Origin: Streptomyces coeruleorubidus | Lineage (GTDB): Bacteria; Actinomycetota; Actinomycetes; Streptomycetales; Streptomycetaceae | Direction of reading: 5' to 3' | Assembly (NCBI RefSeq): GCF_008705135.1 | Contig: NZ_CP023694.1 | Span: 5,747,001 to 5,811,000, forward strand | DNA: 64,000 nt | In this document: piece after piece, positions 16,719 through 24,632 of the stretch | Layout of the letters: each line of letters opens with the position of its first letter | Position numbering within the stretch: position 1 is the stretch's first letter | Notes under the pieces: model-generated | Seen by the model: the letters and a program-made list of their open reading frames with translations, nothing else | What the model was told of the DNA's origin: nothing | The model's database searches: none | Made by a program: the position numbers and the translations under genes

Positions 16719-18278
16719 TCACCTCTTCCCGGGCGGCGCGTACTCCTCCAGGTAGTGGGCGACGCGGTCGGCGTAGCCGCGTACGTCCGGCGGCACCCCA
16801 CCCGCCTTGTTCACCGTCCGGTACGACCTGCGGTAGGCGGTGGCGACCAGGACCCGGCGGTCGCCCGGGAGGTCGCCGTGCAGGCGCGGGGCGATCCAGC
16901 ACAGGTAGCGGCCCATCGCCGGGATGGACTCGGCGGGTGGGAAGGGGGGTTGCGGGACGGTCTCGCCGGGCGTGCCGTCCTCGTTCATCCACCAGCGCAG
17001 GACGCGCGGGGTCCAGCGGGCGATCCCGTACTCGTCATTGGCGGGGTCGGAGAGGTCCGGGTCGAAGTCGCTCTCCACCTTCAGCATGGCGGCGATCAGG
17101 ACCGGCGTGACGTCCTTCTGGTCGCAGTCGTGTGCCGTCTCCACGATCAGCAGGCGGTAGGCGGGAGGGATGCCCCGGTCGGTGCGGAGCTCCGAGGCGC
17201 CGTACGCGGCGGAGACGTTCGCTGTCGCACCGGAGCCGCTGCCGCCTGGGGCGCCGCCGGACCAGACGCTGATGCCGTAGGCCAGGGCGGCGAGAGCGCA
17301 CGCGGCGGCGGCCACCGCCGCCGCGAGGGACGTACGGCGGATGCGGCGGCGGGCCGGGTGCAGGAGGGGCAGGCGGAAAGGGCGGTGCGCGGTGCCGGCG
17401 GCCGCGCGGACGCGGCCCAGCAGTGTGCCGGCGGTGATGCGGTCCTTGTGGGTGCGGGTCAGGCAGGCGGTGATGATCTGCCGCCAGTCGTCGGGAAGTT
17501 CGGGCGACAGGCGCAGTGCGTCGGTGCGGCGGGCGTAGGCCGCCGCAGCGTCGCGGCGGGCCGCCGGGGTGGCGCCGGGCAACGGGAAGGAGTCGGTGAG
17601 GACCAGGTGCGCGAGGACGCCGAAGGCCCATACGTCGGCGGACGGGCGGATGCGGCGGCCGCGTTCGCCGATCTCGGTCCACAGCAGTTCCGGCGGGGTG
17701 TAGTCCGGGGTGGAGAAGGCGGGCGTGTAGGCGTGCGTGCCCTCCAGTTCGGCGGCCATGTTGAAGTCGGCGAGCCGGACCGAACCGTCCTCCATCAGCA
17801 GCACGTTGGCCGGCTTCAGGTCGCCGTGCACCCAGCCGGCGTCGTGCAACTGGGCCAGGCCCTCGCAGATCTGCGCGAGCAGGGTGGGGCCGGCCGCGGG
17901 CCGGGGTGTGGCGGCGAGCAGGGCGGACAGGGAGCCCTCGGCCCGCTCCAGGACGAGGACGGTGGCGCCGTCCAGCTCCGGGCGGTCCGGGTCGTCGACG
18001 GTCAGCGTCTCGTACATCCGCACCAGCCGCGGATATCTCAGCCGCCGGTACAGCTCGACCTCCCGCTCGATCAGCTCGCGCAGATGGGTCAGCCGGCGGG
18101 GCGTGGCCGTGCCGGTGGGCAGGAACTTCAGGGCGGCCGTGGGCGGCAGCTCGGTGCTGTCGCCGATGCGCCGGGCCGCGTACACGCTGCCGAAGGCGCC
18201 CGTCGCGATGGCCTCGCGCACCTCCCAGACGCCGACCCGGTACCCCTTCGGCACGGGCACGGCGTAGGGCTCGGTCAC
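16719..18278 (-). CDS. Receptor-type Ser/Thr kinase with extracellular lytic-transglycosylase-like domain
   Basis: 519 residues, GTG 18278 overlapping the short FHA-like gene by four bases. Kinase domain about 10-295: TGAFGSVYAA (26-35), Lys51, HGDLKPAN (151-158), DFN (171-173). One membrane helix about 317-339 and a Gly/Ser linker. The outside part (about 365-512) resembles an SLT-type domain: LIAAMLKVESDFDP (394-407, likely catalytic Glu402), YGIARWTP, MGRYLCWIAPRL and GYADRVAHYL. Whether the domain cuts or merely binds peptidoglycan is unknown. The kinase half is a close paralogue of the kinase at 14458-15852, so the two arose by duplication with exchange of the sensor end. Confidence 0.85.
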   Translation of the reverse strand: MTEPYAVPVPKGYRVGVWEVREAIATGAFGSVYAARRIGDSTELPPTAALKFLPTGTATPRRLTHLRELIEREVELYRRLRYPRLVRMYETLTVDDPDRPELDGATVLVLERAEGSLSALLAATPRPAAGPTLLAQICEGLAQLHDAGWVHGDLKPANVLLMEDGSVRLADFNMAAELEGTHAYTPAFSTPDYTPPELLWTEIGERGRRIRPSADVWAFGVLAHLVLTDSFPLPGATPAARRDAAAAYARRTDALRLSPELPDDWRQIITACLTRTHKDRITAGTLLGRVRAAAGTAHRPFRLPLLHPARRRIRRTSLAAAVAAAACALAALAYGISVWSGGAPGGSGSGATANVSAAYGASELRTDRGIPPAYRLLIVETAHDCDQKDVTPVLIAAMLKVESDFDPDLSDPANDEYGIARWTPRVLRWWMNEDGTPGETVPQPPFPPAESIPAMGRYLCWIAPRLHGDLPGDRRVLVATAYRRSYRTVNKAGGVPPDVRGYADRVAHYLEEYAPPGKR

Positions 18279-18457
18279 CGGGTCACCTCACCCGGCGGGG
18301 CGGCCTGGCCGTCCTCGCGTGCCGGGGCGAAGCCATGGGCAAGGTCGTCGGACGCGGACCGGCCGAACGTGAGGCGTTCGCCGGGCGCGAGTGGGATCTG
18401 GCTGCGGTCTCGCTCGTCCTCCGTGGTCGGCGGAGGTACCACGATGATGCTGTACAA
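18275..18457 (-). CDS. Very short FHA-like protein upstream of kinase (possible remnant)
   Basis: 60 residues from TTG 18457, preceded by GGGGAGAG. The reading frame stays open further upstream, but the TTG aligns exactly with the start of the FHA protein at 16592: YSIIVVP versus HSIVVVP, then ERLTFGRS versus ESLAFGRA. After FGRS the similarity ends, and the protein stops 26 residues later with TGA overlapping the kinase GTG. Thus only the first strands of an FHA fold remain. It may be a truncated gene kept as a leader that couples translation of the kinase, or a deleted FHA gene. Confidence 0.55.
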   Translation of the reverse strand: MYSIIVVPPPTTEDERDRSQIPLAPGERLTFGRSASDDLAHGFAPAREDGQAAPPGEVTR

Positions 18458-18507
18458 GGTGCTCTCCCCGTGCCTGACGGCTATGCACGTCAGACTAGGG
18501 CGACGCA

Positions 18508-18550
18508 CCAGGGCCGTGCCCCCCTCGTACGGGTGAGACACGGCCCTTGG
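18508..18550 (-). terminator. Hairpin after the small membrane-protein gene
   Basis: Arms gggccgtg (18511-18518) and cacggccc (18539-18546), extended by flanking pairs, with a 20-base loop. It lies 40 bases past the stop of the gene at 18590-19174 and before the FHA-like/kinase pair on the same strand. Confidence 0.6.
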
Positions 18551-18589
18551 ATGTGATTGGCGCGAACTGGTCCGCTCGCCGGGGTCCGT

Positions 18590-19174
18590 TCAGTAACGGG
18601 GGCGGTTGAACCAGGCCTTGCCGTTGGCGTTGCCGACGAACACCGCGACCAGAATGGCGAGGACGGTGTGCACCAGGCCCACGAGGATGAACGGGTAGAT
18701 GCCGAGGACGGCGGTGATGATGGCGAAGACCAGGATGGTGACGCGGGCGCCGTTGCCGCCGTTCTTGAACTTCGTCGCCAGGACGGCCGCGAACACCAGC
18801 CAGGCGAGGCCGAACACCACGTAGCCCCAGATCACGCCGGTCGACTGGCCGACCAGGTCCTGGAAGGCGGTGTTGTCCTTGAGGGATTCGTCGTCCTTCG
18901 CGGCGTTGAGGGCCACGGCGGCGAAGGCGAAGAACGCCACGCCGAGGACCTGGAGACCGACGATGACCCACAGCATCACCTTGGCCGCGTTCACCGAGCC
19001 CGGCATCGTCGTCGGCGCGGCGGGCCCGCCGTAGGGGGACACCGGAGGGGCCTGCGGGTAGCCGTAACCGGGAGCCTGCCCCTGCTGCTGCGGGTAGCCG
19101 TAGCCCGGCTGCTGCGGCTGCTGCGGCTGTCCCTGGGGAGCGCCGTAGGGGTTGTTCGGGTCGCCGTAGCTCAT
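18590..19174 (-). CDS. Small membrane protein with Pro/Gln/Tyr-rich N-terminus
   Basis: 194 residues, ATG 19174 with GGAGGAAAG upstream. The first ~65 residues are low complexity (repeats of QQPGYGYPQ), as in many actinobacterial membrane proteins. Then about four hydrophobic segments: VMLWVIVGLQVLGVAFFAF, VIWGYVVFGLAWLVFAAVL, VTILVFAIITAVLGIYPFI and GLVHTVLAILVAVFVGN. There is no enzymatic motif. It is divergent from folD. Function unknown. Confidence 0.75.
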   Translation of the reverse strand: MSYGDPNNPYGAPQGQPQQPQQPGYGYPQQQGQAPGYGYPQAPPVSPYGGPAAPTTMPGSVNAAKVMLWVIVGLQVLGVAFFAFAAVALNAAKDDESLKDNTAFQDLVGQSTGVIWGYVVFGLAWLVFAAVLATKFKNGGNGARVTILVFAIITAVLGIYPFILVGLVHTVLAILVAVFVGNANGKAWFNRPRY

Positions 19175-19330
19175 GGGGGCTTTCCTCCGTTGGTCCGAGT
19201 GCGGGGACGACGCGTGGCATCCGCGCGGAGGAAAGTTCTTCAGATTGCGACCGTCCCCCCGTTGAGCTGCCCGCGGCACTTGTCAGGTCATCGTTCTGCA
19301 CCACTGACGGGCTTGTCCAGCCGCATTCCC

Positions 19331-19354
19331 GATGTGTTGTGCAAGTGCAACATC
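19331..19354. promoter_or_regulatory. Imperfect palindrome in the folD divergent region
   Basis: The sequence gatgtgttgtgcaagtgcaa followed by catc pairs imperfectly with itself (gatgtt..tgca against tgcaacatc). It lies between the divergent membrane-protein gene and folD, about 100 bases before the folD start, where an operator could act. No regulator is identified. Confidence 0.3.
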
Positions 19355-19448
19355 GCTGATCATGGGCGGATACGGGGGGACGGGCCCCGCGGTGCCCGTA
19401 TTGCGGCCGGATTGGAACCGTGGGCGGGTCATCCGCGAGGATGGGGGC

Positions 19449-20303
19449 ATGACCGCCCAGATTCTCGATGGCAAGGCCACCGCAGCCGCGATCAAGTCCG
19501 ATCTGACCGCCCGCGTGGCGGCGCTGAAGGAGAAGGGCGTCACGCCCGGCCTCGGCACGATCCTGGTCGGGGACGATCCCGGCAGCCAGAAGTACGTCGC
19601 CGGCAAGCACCGTGACTGCGCGCAGGTGGGCATCGCCTCCATCCAGCGCGAGCTGCCGGCCACGGCGACGCAGGAGGAGATCGAGGCGGCCGTCCGCGAG
19701 CTGAACGAGGACCCGGCCTGCACGGGTTACATCGTGCAACTGCCGCTGCCCAAGGGCATCGACGAGAACCGCATCCTGGAACTGATGGATCCGGACAAGG
19801 ACGCGGACGGCCTGCACCCGATGAACCTCGGCCGTCTGGTCCTGAACGAGCCGGCCCCGCTGCCCTGCACCCCCAACGGCGTGCTGACCCTCCTGCGCCG
19901 CTACGGCGTGGAGATCAAGGGCGCGGAGGTCGTGGTGGTCGGCCGGGGTGTGACCATCGGCCGGCCGATGCCGCTGCTGCTGACCCGGCGCAGCGAGAAC
20001 GCGACCGTGACCCAGTGCCACACCGGCACGCGTGACCTGTCGGCGCACCTCAAGCGCGCGGACATCATCGTCGCCGCGGCCGGTTCCGCCCACCTGATCC
20101 GCGCCGAGGACGTCAAGCCGGGCGCGGCCGTCCTGGACGTCGGCGTCTCCCGCAGTGCCGAGGGCAAGATCGTGGGCGACGTCCACCCCGACGTGGCCGA
20201 GGTCGCCGGCTGGATCTCCCCGAACCCCGGCGGAGTCGGCCCGATGACCCGCGCCCAGCTGCTCGTCAACGTGGTCGAGGCGGCGGAGCGCAGTGTCGGC
20301 TGA
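19449..20303 (+). CDS. folD: Methylene-THF dehydrogenase / methenyl-THF cyclohydrolase
   Basis: 284 residues, ATG 19449 after a GAGGATGGGGG site. FolD interconverts 5,10-methylene-THF and 10-formyl-THF, supplying PurN and PurH. Visible: GLGTILVGDDPGSQKYVAGK (about 35-54, with the family Tyr-x3-Lys), YIVQLPLPKG (about 96-105), DKDADGLHPMNLG (about 117-129), PCTPNGV and the NADP site VVVGRGVTIGRPM (about 160-172). The next gene begins before this one ends. Confidence 0.97.
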   Translation: MTAQILDGKATAAAIKSDLTARVAALKEKGVTPGLGTILVGDDPGSQKYVAGKHRDCAQVGIASIQRELPATATQEEIEAAVRELNEDPACTGYIVQLPLPKGIDENRILELMDPDKDADGLHPMNLGRLVLNEPAPLPCTPNGVLTLLRRYGVEIKGAEVVVVGRGVTIGRPMPLLLTRRSENATVTQCHTGTRDLSAHLKRADIIVAAAGSAHLIRAEDVKPGAAVLDVGVSRSAEGKIVGDVHPDVAEVAGWISPNPGGVGPMTRAQLLVNVVEAAERSVG

Positions 20304-21222
20304 ACGGGACGCGGGGAGCGCGGGCAGCGCCTCGGGCGCCGGGAGCACGGAGAGTGCGGCGGCCGTCCGGAGCGCGCAGAACGGCGCGGGCGCGGAGGGC
20401 GCCACGGCCGGGCGGAGTGTGCAGGACGATCAGGGGGCCCCGGGCGTCGCCCCGGGCGCTGCCGGAGCGCCGAGCGGCCGGAGCGCGCGGGACGGTGCCG
20501 GCGCGGAGGGTGCCACGGCCGGCCGGGGCGTGCGGGACGCCCGGGGTGTCGCGGACGCCGTTCCGAGCGCTGCCGGAGTGTCCAGCGGCCGGAGCGCGCA
20601 GAACGGTGCCGGCGCGGAGGGCGCTCCGGCCGACCGGAGCGCGCGGGCCGGGCAGAGCGAGGCGGACGCGCCGGGTGCGGGCGACGGTGACGCCGACCCG
20701 GGGGTGCGCGACGGTGACGCCGACCCGGGGGTGCGCGACGGTGACGCCGACCGGGGGGTGCGGGTGGAGGGCGGCGATCTCACCGTGCGGGATCCCGTCA
20801 GCGCGCCCGATGCCCAGGGGCGGCCGCGGCGGGTCACCCGGCGCTTTCCGTTGTTCACCAAGGACACCGCGCGGCCCGAGGGCGGTGGCCGGGCCGCGCC
20901 CGGGGACGCGTTCGCGCCGGCGCGGCAGTGGCCCGTCCTCGCCGTGCTCGGGCTGGTCGGACTCGGGCTGCTGGTGACCGCTTTCGGTCAGTTCCGGCTC
21001 GGGACGCTGCTGATCGGCATCGCCCTGCTGAGCGGTGGCGCGATGCGGTGGCTGCTGCCGGACGTCGGTATGCTCGCCGTCCGCTCCCGGTTCACGGACA
21101 TCGTCACCTACGGCGTCATGGGCCTGGCGATCGTCCTGCTGGTGATGATGGCGCAGCCGAATCCCTGGCTCCAGATCCCGTTCCTGAAGGACACGCTGCA
21201 CTTCACGGTCACCAGCGAGTGA
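20293..21222 (+). CDS. DUF3017 membrane protein with repeat-expanded N-terminus
   Basis: 309 residues; GTG 20293 overlaps folD by 11 bases. The C-terminal ~100 residues are the DUF3017 domain with three hydrophobic segments (VLAVLGLVGLGLLVTAF, LGTLLIGIALLSGGAMRWLL, VTYGVMGLAIVLLVMMAQP). DUF3017 proteins are usually near 100-130 residues, so this one carries some 200 extra residues at the front. They are low complexity and repetitive (37-residue and 9-residue repeats, listed separately). Start choice is uncertain because the repeats could hide a later start such as one near the conserved PLFTKD. It is coupled to folD; function unknown. Confidence 0.75.
   Translation: MSAERDAGSAGSASGAGSTESAAAVRSAQNGAGAEGATAGRSVQDDQGAPGVAPGAAGAPSGRSARDGAGAEGATAGRGVRDARGVADAVPSAAGVSSGRSAQNGAGAEGAPADRSARAGQSEADAPGAGDGDADPGVRDGDADPGVRDGDADRGVRVEGGDLTVRDPVSAPDAQGRPRRVTRRFPLFTKDTARPEGGGRAAPGDAFAPARQWPVLAVLGLVGLGLLVTAFGQFRLGTLLIGIALLSGGAMRWLLPDVGMLAVRSRFTDIVTYGVMGLAIVLLVMMAQPNPWLQIPFLKDTLHFTVTSE
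20374..20646. repeat. 111-bp coding repeat, about 2.4 copies
   Basis: Units begin at 20374, 20485 and (partial) 20596. Each encodes a 37-residue unit starting AQNGAGAEGA or ARDGAGAEGA and ending with SGRS. They fill the N-terminal extension of the DUF3017 protein. Confidence 0.7.
20683..20763. repeat. 27-bp tandem repeat, three copies
   Basis: Units 20683-20709 and 20710-20736 are identical and 20737-20763 differs by a few bases. They encode DGDADPGVR three times in the DUF3017 protein. Confidence 0.85.
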
Positions 21223-21602
21223 CCGGACGGCGGCCCGTCCTCTCCCCCGAGGAAGGACGGACCGCCGCCACGGCCAACCCTCCTGCACGGCGAAGAGCCT
21301 GTTCAACGGCTGTCAGCGCGCTGTGGCACGGAAGTGACGGTTCCGGTACTGGTTCCGGTACTTCCTCAGGCAGATTCGGCACGAACTGGTGCAACCACGG
21401 GGTTGGCATGGACAATCGGGACGGTCCAGGGTGTATCGCGCGCGACTCCTACGCTTCTGTGCGCCCCCGCTCAGGGAACTGAGATCCTGAGTGGACGCAT
21501 CCCTGTGGGTAGCCAGAACGGGGACTCGGCCAAGGCCGCCGACGCGCGGGGCGAACAGCGCGGGTAATAACAGCACGTACCGGGGGGAAGAGGGGGGACG
21601 CA
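21223..21602. other. Intergenic region upstream of the XRE gene
   Basis: 380 bases without a supported gene. It contains a direct repeat ggttccggtact at 21339-21350 and 21351-21362, a short hairpin ctcagg/cctgag near 21470-21491 and a purine-rich ribosome binding stretch just before the ATG at 21603. No riboswitch was recognised. Confidence 0.5.
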
Positions 21603-22883
21603 ATGCCTCGTTGGAGGGCCTTGCCGGATGAGCTCGATCCACAGATCAGGGAGTTCACCAGCCAGCTGCGCAGACTCGTGGACCGCAGTGGGCTGAGCAT
21701 CGCGTCGGTGGCGGACCGCACGGGCTACAGCAAGACGTCGTGGGAGCGTTATCTGAACGGCCGGCTGCTCGCGCCCAAGGGCGCGATCGTGGCGCTGGCC
21801 GAGGTCACGGGGACCAATCCGGTGCACCTGACCACCATGTGGGAGCTCGCCGAGCGCGCCTGGAGCCGCTCGGAGATGCGGCACGACATGACGATGGAGG
21901 CCATACGGATCTCCCAGGCGCGCGCCGCGCTCGGGGAGTTCGGCGGGCAGGACTTCGGGAGCCCCTCGGCCGGTTCCGCCGGTTCCAAGGGCGACGGCAA
22001 GCCGGCCCCCGCGGGCGGCGGCCGGCCGGCCCGCAGAAGCGGCAGCGCCACGGTCACGCCGGGGATCGCGGGCCCGGCAGGCGTGGTTCCGACCGTGCCG
22101 GCGCAGCCGACGGCCCCCGAGGCGCAGGATTCCACCGGCAGCGGTTCGACCGGGGTCAACTCGTGGGGAGTGGCCGGCTACCAGCGCCCGGCCCAGGGCC
22201 GCGGGCGCACCGCCGGCCCGGGAACCGGCTCTACGCCCGCTTCGGGTCCCGGGACCGTCCGGACCCCGGGCGCCGGGGCGGGCTCGTACGGCACCGCGCC
22301 GCAGGACGCCGTACCGGTGGATGCCGGTGGGGCTGGTGGTGCCGGTGGCACTGGCGGCTCTGGTCGGTCTGGTGGTTCTGCTGGTCCCGGCGGCAAGCGG
22401 CGGACCGCGACGTTCCTCGCGGGTGTCGTGGGCGTGCTCGTGGTGATCGCCGGCGCGTTCTACCTCACCGGTGGCGGTGGCGACGACGAGGCCAAGGGCT
22501 CCACCAAGTCGCCCACGCCGACCGCCAGCACGAACCCGGATCTGCCGCCCGGCGTGAAGTGCAGCGGCGACAGCTGCACCGGCAAGGACGCGGAGAGCAT
22601 GGGATGCAGTGGTGACCTGGTGACCACGGCCCAGACCGCGACCGTCGGCACGACCGTCGTCGAGGTCCGCTACAGCGACACCTGCAAGGCGGCCTGGGGC
22701 CGTATCACCCAGGCGGCACAGGGCGACGAGGTCCAGGTCAGCGCGGGCAAGGCGAAGCAGTCCGGGAACATCACCGTCGCCGGCGACACCATCGCGTACA
22801 CCCCCATGGTGTCCGTCAAGAACGCCGCCGACGCCAAGGCCTGCGCCACGCTCGCGTCCGGCCGGCAGGGCTGCACGGAGTAG
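21603..22883 (+). CDS. XRE-family membrane regulator with DUF2690 domain
   Basis: 426 residues, ATG 21603 after gaagagggggga. N-terminus about 10-60: a helix-turn-helix (LSIASVADRTGYSKTSWERYLNG) with the conserved LAEVTG and W of this Streptomyces group. The middle (about 115-265) is a Gly/Pro/Ala-rich spacer. One membrane helix at about 268-292, then an outside part with Cys residues (VKCSGDSCTGKDAESMGC ... CKAAWGRI) that matches DUF2690. The order suggests a transmembrane regulator reading an extracellular cue with DNA binding inside; this is inference. It stands between DUF3017 and mdh. Confidence 0.8.
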   Translation: MPRWRALPDELDPQIREFTSQLRRLVDRSGLSIASVADRTGYSKTSWERYLNGRLLAPKGAIVALAEVTGTNPVHLTTMWELAERAWSRSEMRHDMTMEAIRISQARAALGEFGGQDFGSPSAGSAGSKGDGKPAPAGGGRPARRSGSATVTPGIAGPAGVVPTVPAQPTAPEAQDSTGSGSTGVNSWGVAGYQRPAQGRGRTAGPGTGSTPASGPGTVRTPGAGAGSYGTAPQDAVPVDAGGAGGAGGTGGSGRSGGSAGPGGKRRTATFLAGVVGVLVVIAGAFYLTGGGGDDEAKGSTKSPTPTASTNPDLPPGVKCSGDSCTGKDAESMGCSGDLVTTAQTATVGTTVVEVRYSDTCKAAWGRITQAAQGDEVQVSAGKAKQSGNITVAGDTIAYTPMVSVKNAADAKACATLASGRQGCTE

Positions 22884-23142
22884 GGGGCGGCCTGGTCCCG
22901 CGGGGACGCGTGACGTCCGGCGGGCGCCCGGGCTGCGGGTTGGGGGCTGGGATCCGGCGGGTGCTGGGCGCGCGGCGGGCGTTTGGACCGGCGGTGTGCC
23001 GGGCGTGCGATCGGGTTGTCTGCCTTTGGCGGGCGGCCTGGCCCCGTCGGGAAACGAATTTCGGAGAGGGAGGATTGCCCGGCGGAATCGCGGGCACGCG
23101 AACCGTACCCCCACGGGAGTCCGGCTTGGTCGGTTCCCCCCA

Positions 23143-23187
23143 GGCGGCCGCCTTCGTCCACCTCTCCCGGACGGGCGGCCGCCTTTT
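23143..23187 (+). terminator. Hairpin with T-run
   Basis: Two copies of ggcggccgcc (23143-23152 and 23174-23183), itself a palindrome, pair across a 21-base loop and are followed directly by tttt. A T-run is uncommon for this genome, which makes a terminator for the XRE gene plausible although it lies about 260 bases after the stop. Confidence 0.5.
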
Positions 23188-23272
23188 GTGCGGGTGCGGG
23201 TGAGTTGTGGGGTGGGCCACACCGACCCGGCCGTCCGGGATCCCGGATGCGCGATAGCCTGACCGCTGGATG

Positions 23273-23294
23273 GATCTCTTGACGCCAAGAGATC
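23273..23294. promoter_or_regulatory. Palindromic operator upstream of mdh (TamR-type candidate)
   Basis: Perfect arms gatctctt and aagagatc with six bases (gacgcc) between, centred 66 bases before the mdh ATG. From the literature as I recall it, the MarR-family regulator TamR of S. coelicolor controls mdh together with aconitase, malate synthase and isocitrate dehydrogenase, and it releases DNA on binding citrate or trans-aconitate. The symmetric element at this place fits such a site; I am inferring the match, not quoting a consensus. Confidence 0.6.
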
Positions 23295-23349
23295 GATCAA
23301 ACGTCCGGGGCAGGGACGCCCCACCGCCAGCTGTCATACGGAGAACGCC

Positions 23350-24339
23350 ATGACCCGCACTCCCGTGAACGTCACCGTCACCGGCGCGGCCGGCCAGATC
23401 GGTTACGCCCTGCTCTTCCGCATCGCCTCCGGTCAGCTGCTCGGCGCGGACGTGCCGGTGAAGCTGCGCCTGCTGGAGATCACGCCCGCCCTGAAGGCGG
23501 CCGAGGGCACGGCCATGGAGCTGGACGACTGCGCGTTCCCGCTCCTGGCGGGCATCGACATCACGGACGACCCGAACGTCGCCTTCGACGGCACGAACGT
23601 GGGCCTGCTCGTCGGCGCCCGCCCCCGCACCAAGGGCATGGAGCGCGGCGACCTGCTGGAGGCCAACGGCGGCATCTTCAAGCCGCAGGGCAAGGCGATC
23701 AACGACCACGCCGCGGACGACGTGAGGGTCCTCGTCGTCGGCAACCCGGCCAACACGAACGCGCTCATCGCGCAGGCCGCCGCGCCCGACGTACCGGCCG
23801 AGCGGTTCACCGCGATGACCCGTCTGGACCACAACCGCGCCCTGACCCAGCTCGCGAAGAAGACCGGCTCCACGGTCGCCGACATCAAGCGGCTCACCAT
23901 CTGGGGCAACCACTCCGCCACCCAGTACCCGGACATCTTCCACGCCACGGTCGCCGGCAAGAACGCCGCCGAGGTCGTGAACGACGAGAAGTGGCTGGCC
24001 GAGGACTTCATCCCGACCGTCGCCAAGCGCGGTGCCGCCATCATCGAGGCCCGTGGCGCCTCGTCGGCCGCCTCCGCCGCCAACGCCGCCATCGACCACG
24101 TCCACACCTGGGTCAACGGCACCGCCGAGGGCGACTGGGTCTCCATGGGCATCCCGTCGGACGGCTCCTACGGCGTCCCGGAGGGCCTGATCTCCTCCTT
24201 CCCGGTCACCTGCAAGGACGGCAAGTACGAGATCGTCCAGGGCCTGGAGATCAACGAGTTCTCCCGCGCCCGGATCGACGCCTCCGTCAAGGAGCTCGAG
24301 GAGGAGCGCGAGGCGGTCCGCGGCCTCGGCCTCATCTGA
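23350..24339 (+). CDS. mdh: Malate dehydrogenase
   Basis: 329 residues. Converts malate and oxaloacetate with NAD in the TCA cycle, in the cytosol. Visible: the NAD-binding VTGAAGQIGYALLFRI (about 10-25), substrate arginines in ARPRTKGMERGDLL (about 93-106, mobile loop), VGNPANTNAL (about 131-140), LDHNRALTQLA and the catalytic His in WGNHSATQYPD (about 186-196). Length and order are those of the cytosolic-type MDH common in actinobacteria. ATG 23350 with cggagaacgcc just upstream. A 16-bp hairpin follows. Confidence 0.97.
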   Translation: MTRTPVNVTVTGAAGQIGYALLFRIASGQLLGADVPVKLRLLEITPALKAAEGTAMELDDCAFPLLAGIDITDDPNVAFDGTNVGLLVGARPRTKGMERGDLLEANGGIFKPQGKAINDHAADDVRVLVVGNPANTNALIAQAAAPDVPAERFTAMTRLDHNRALTQLAKKTGSTVADIKRLTIWGNHSATQYPDIFHATVAGKNAAEVVNDEKWLAEDFIPTVAKRGAAIIEARGASSAASAANAAIDHVHTWVNGTAEGDWVSMGIPSDGSYGVPEGLISSFPVTCKDGKYEIVQGLEINEFSRARIDASVKELEEEREAVRGLGLI

Positions 24340-24380
24340 GTCGCCCGGCTCTTCCGACCGGAGTCTCTCCGCGTCGCCGC

Positions 24381-24418
24381 GCAGGCCCCGTACCGGTTCC
24401 GTCCGGTACGGGGCCTGC
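24381..24418 (+). terminator. Strong terminator after mdh
   Basis: Perfect 16-bp arms gcaggccccgtaccgg (24381-24396) and ccggtacggggcctgc (24403-24418), 6-base loop, 42 bases after the mdh stop. Confidence 0.9.
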
Positions 24419-24632
24419 GGGCTTTCCGGCCCCGGTCCTCGTGGCGCTGCCGACGTCACCACGCTCGATCGGCGCCCGCTTTCGCCCTGATTGCCCGCAT
24501 CTCCAGTGACACAGCGCACTTTCGGCCACCGATCGCGCATGCATCCGGAGGACCAGGGCATGCGCACTCGGTCTCTTAGTGACACATCTGTGACACAGGG
24601 GCGCTGATCAGGAACGGAAGGCGAAAGCGATC

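Larger units (their letters stand above)
22884..23349. other. Intergenic region upstream of mdh
   Basis: 466 bases without a supported gene. It contains a hairpin followed by a T-run (23143-23187) that could end the upstream transcript, and the palindrome at 23273-23294 that looks like an operator of mdh. Confidence 0.6.

Noticed and set aside
22884..23282. Several 80-100 residue frames before mdh
   Set aside because: Mutually overlapping, no start sites, Arg/Pro/Gly-biased; the region has hairpin and operator features instead.
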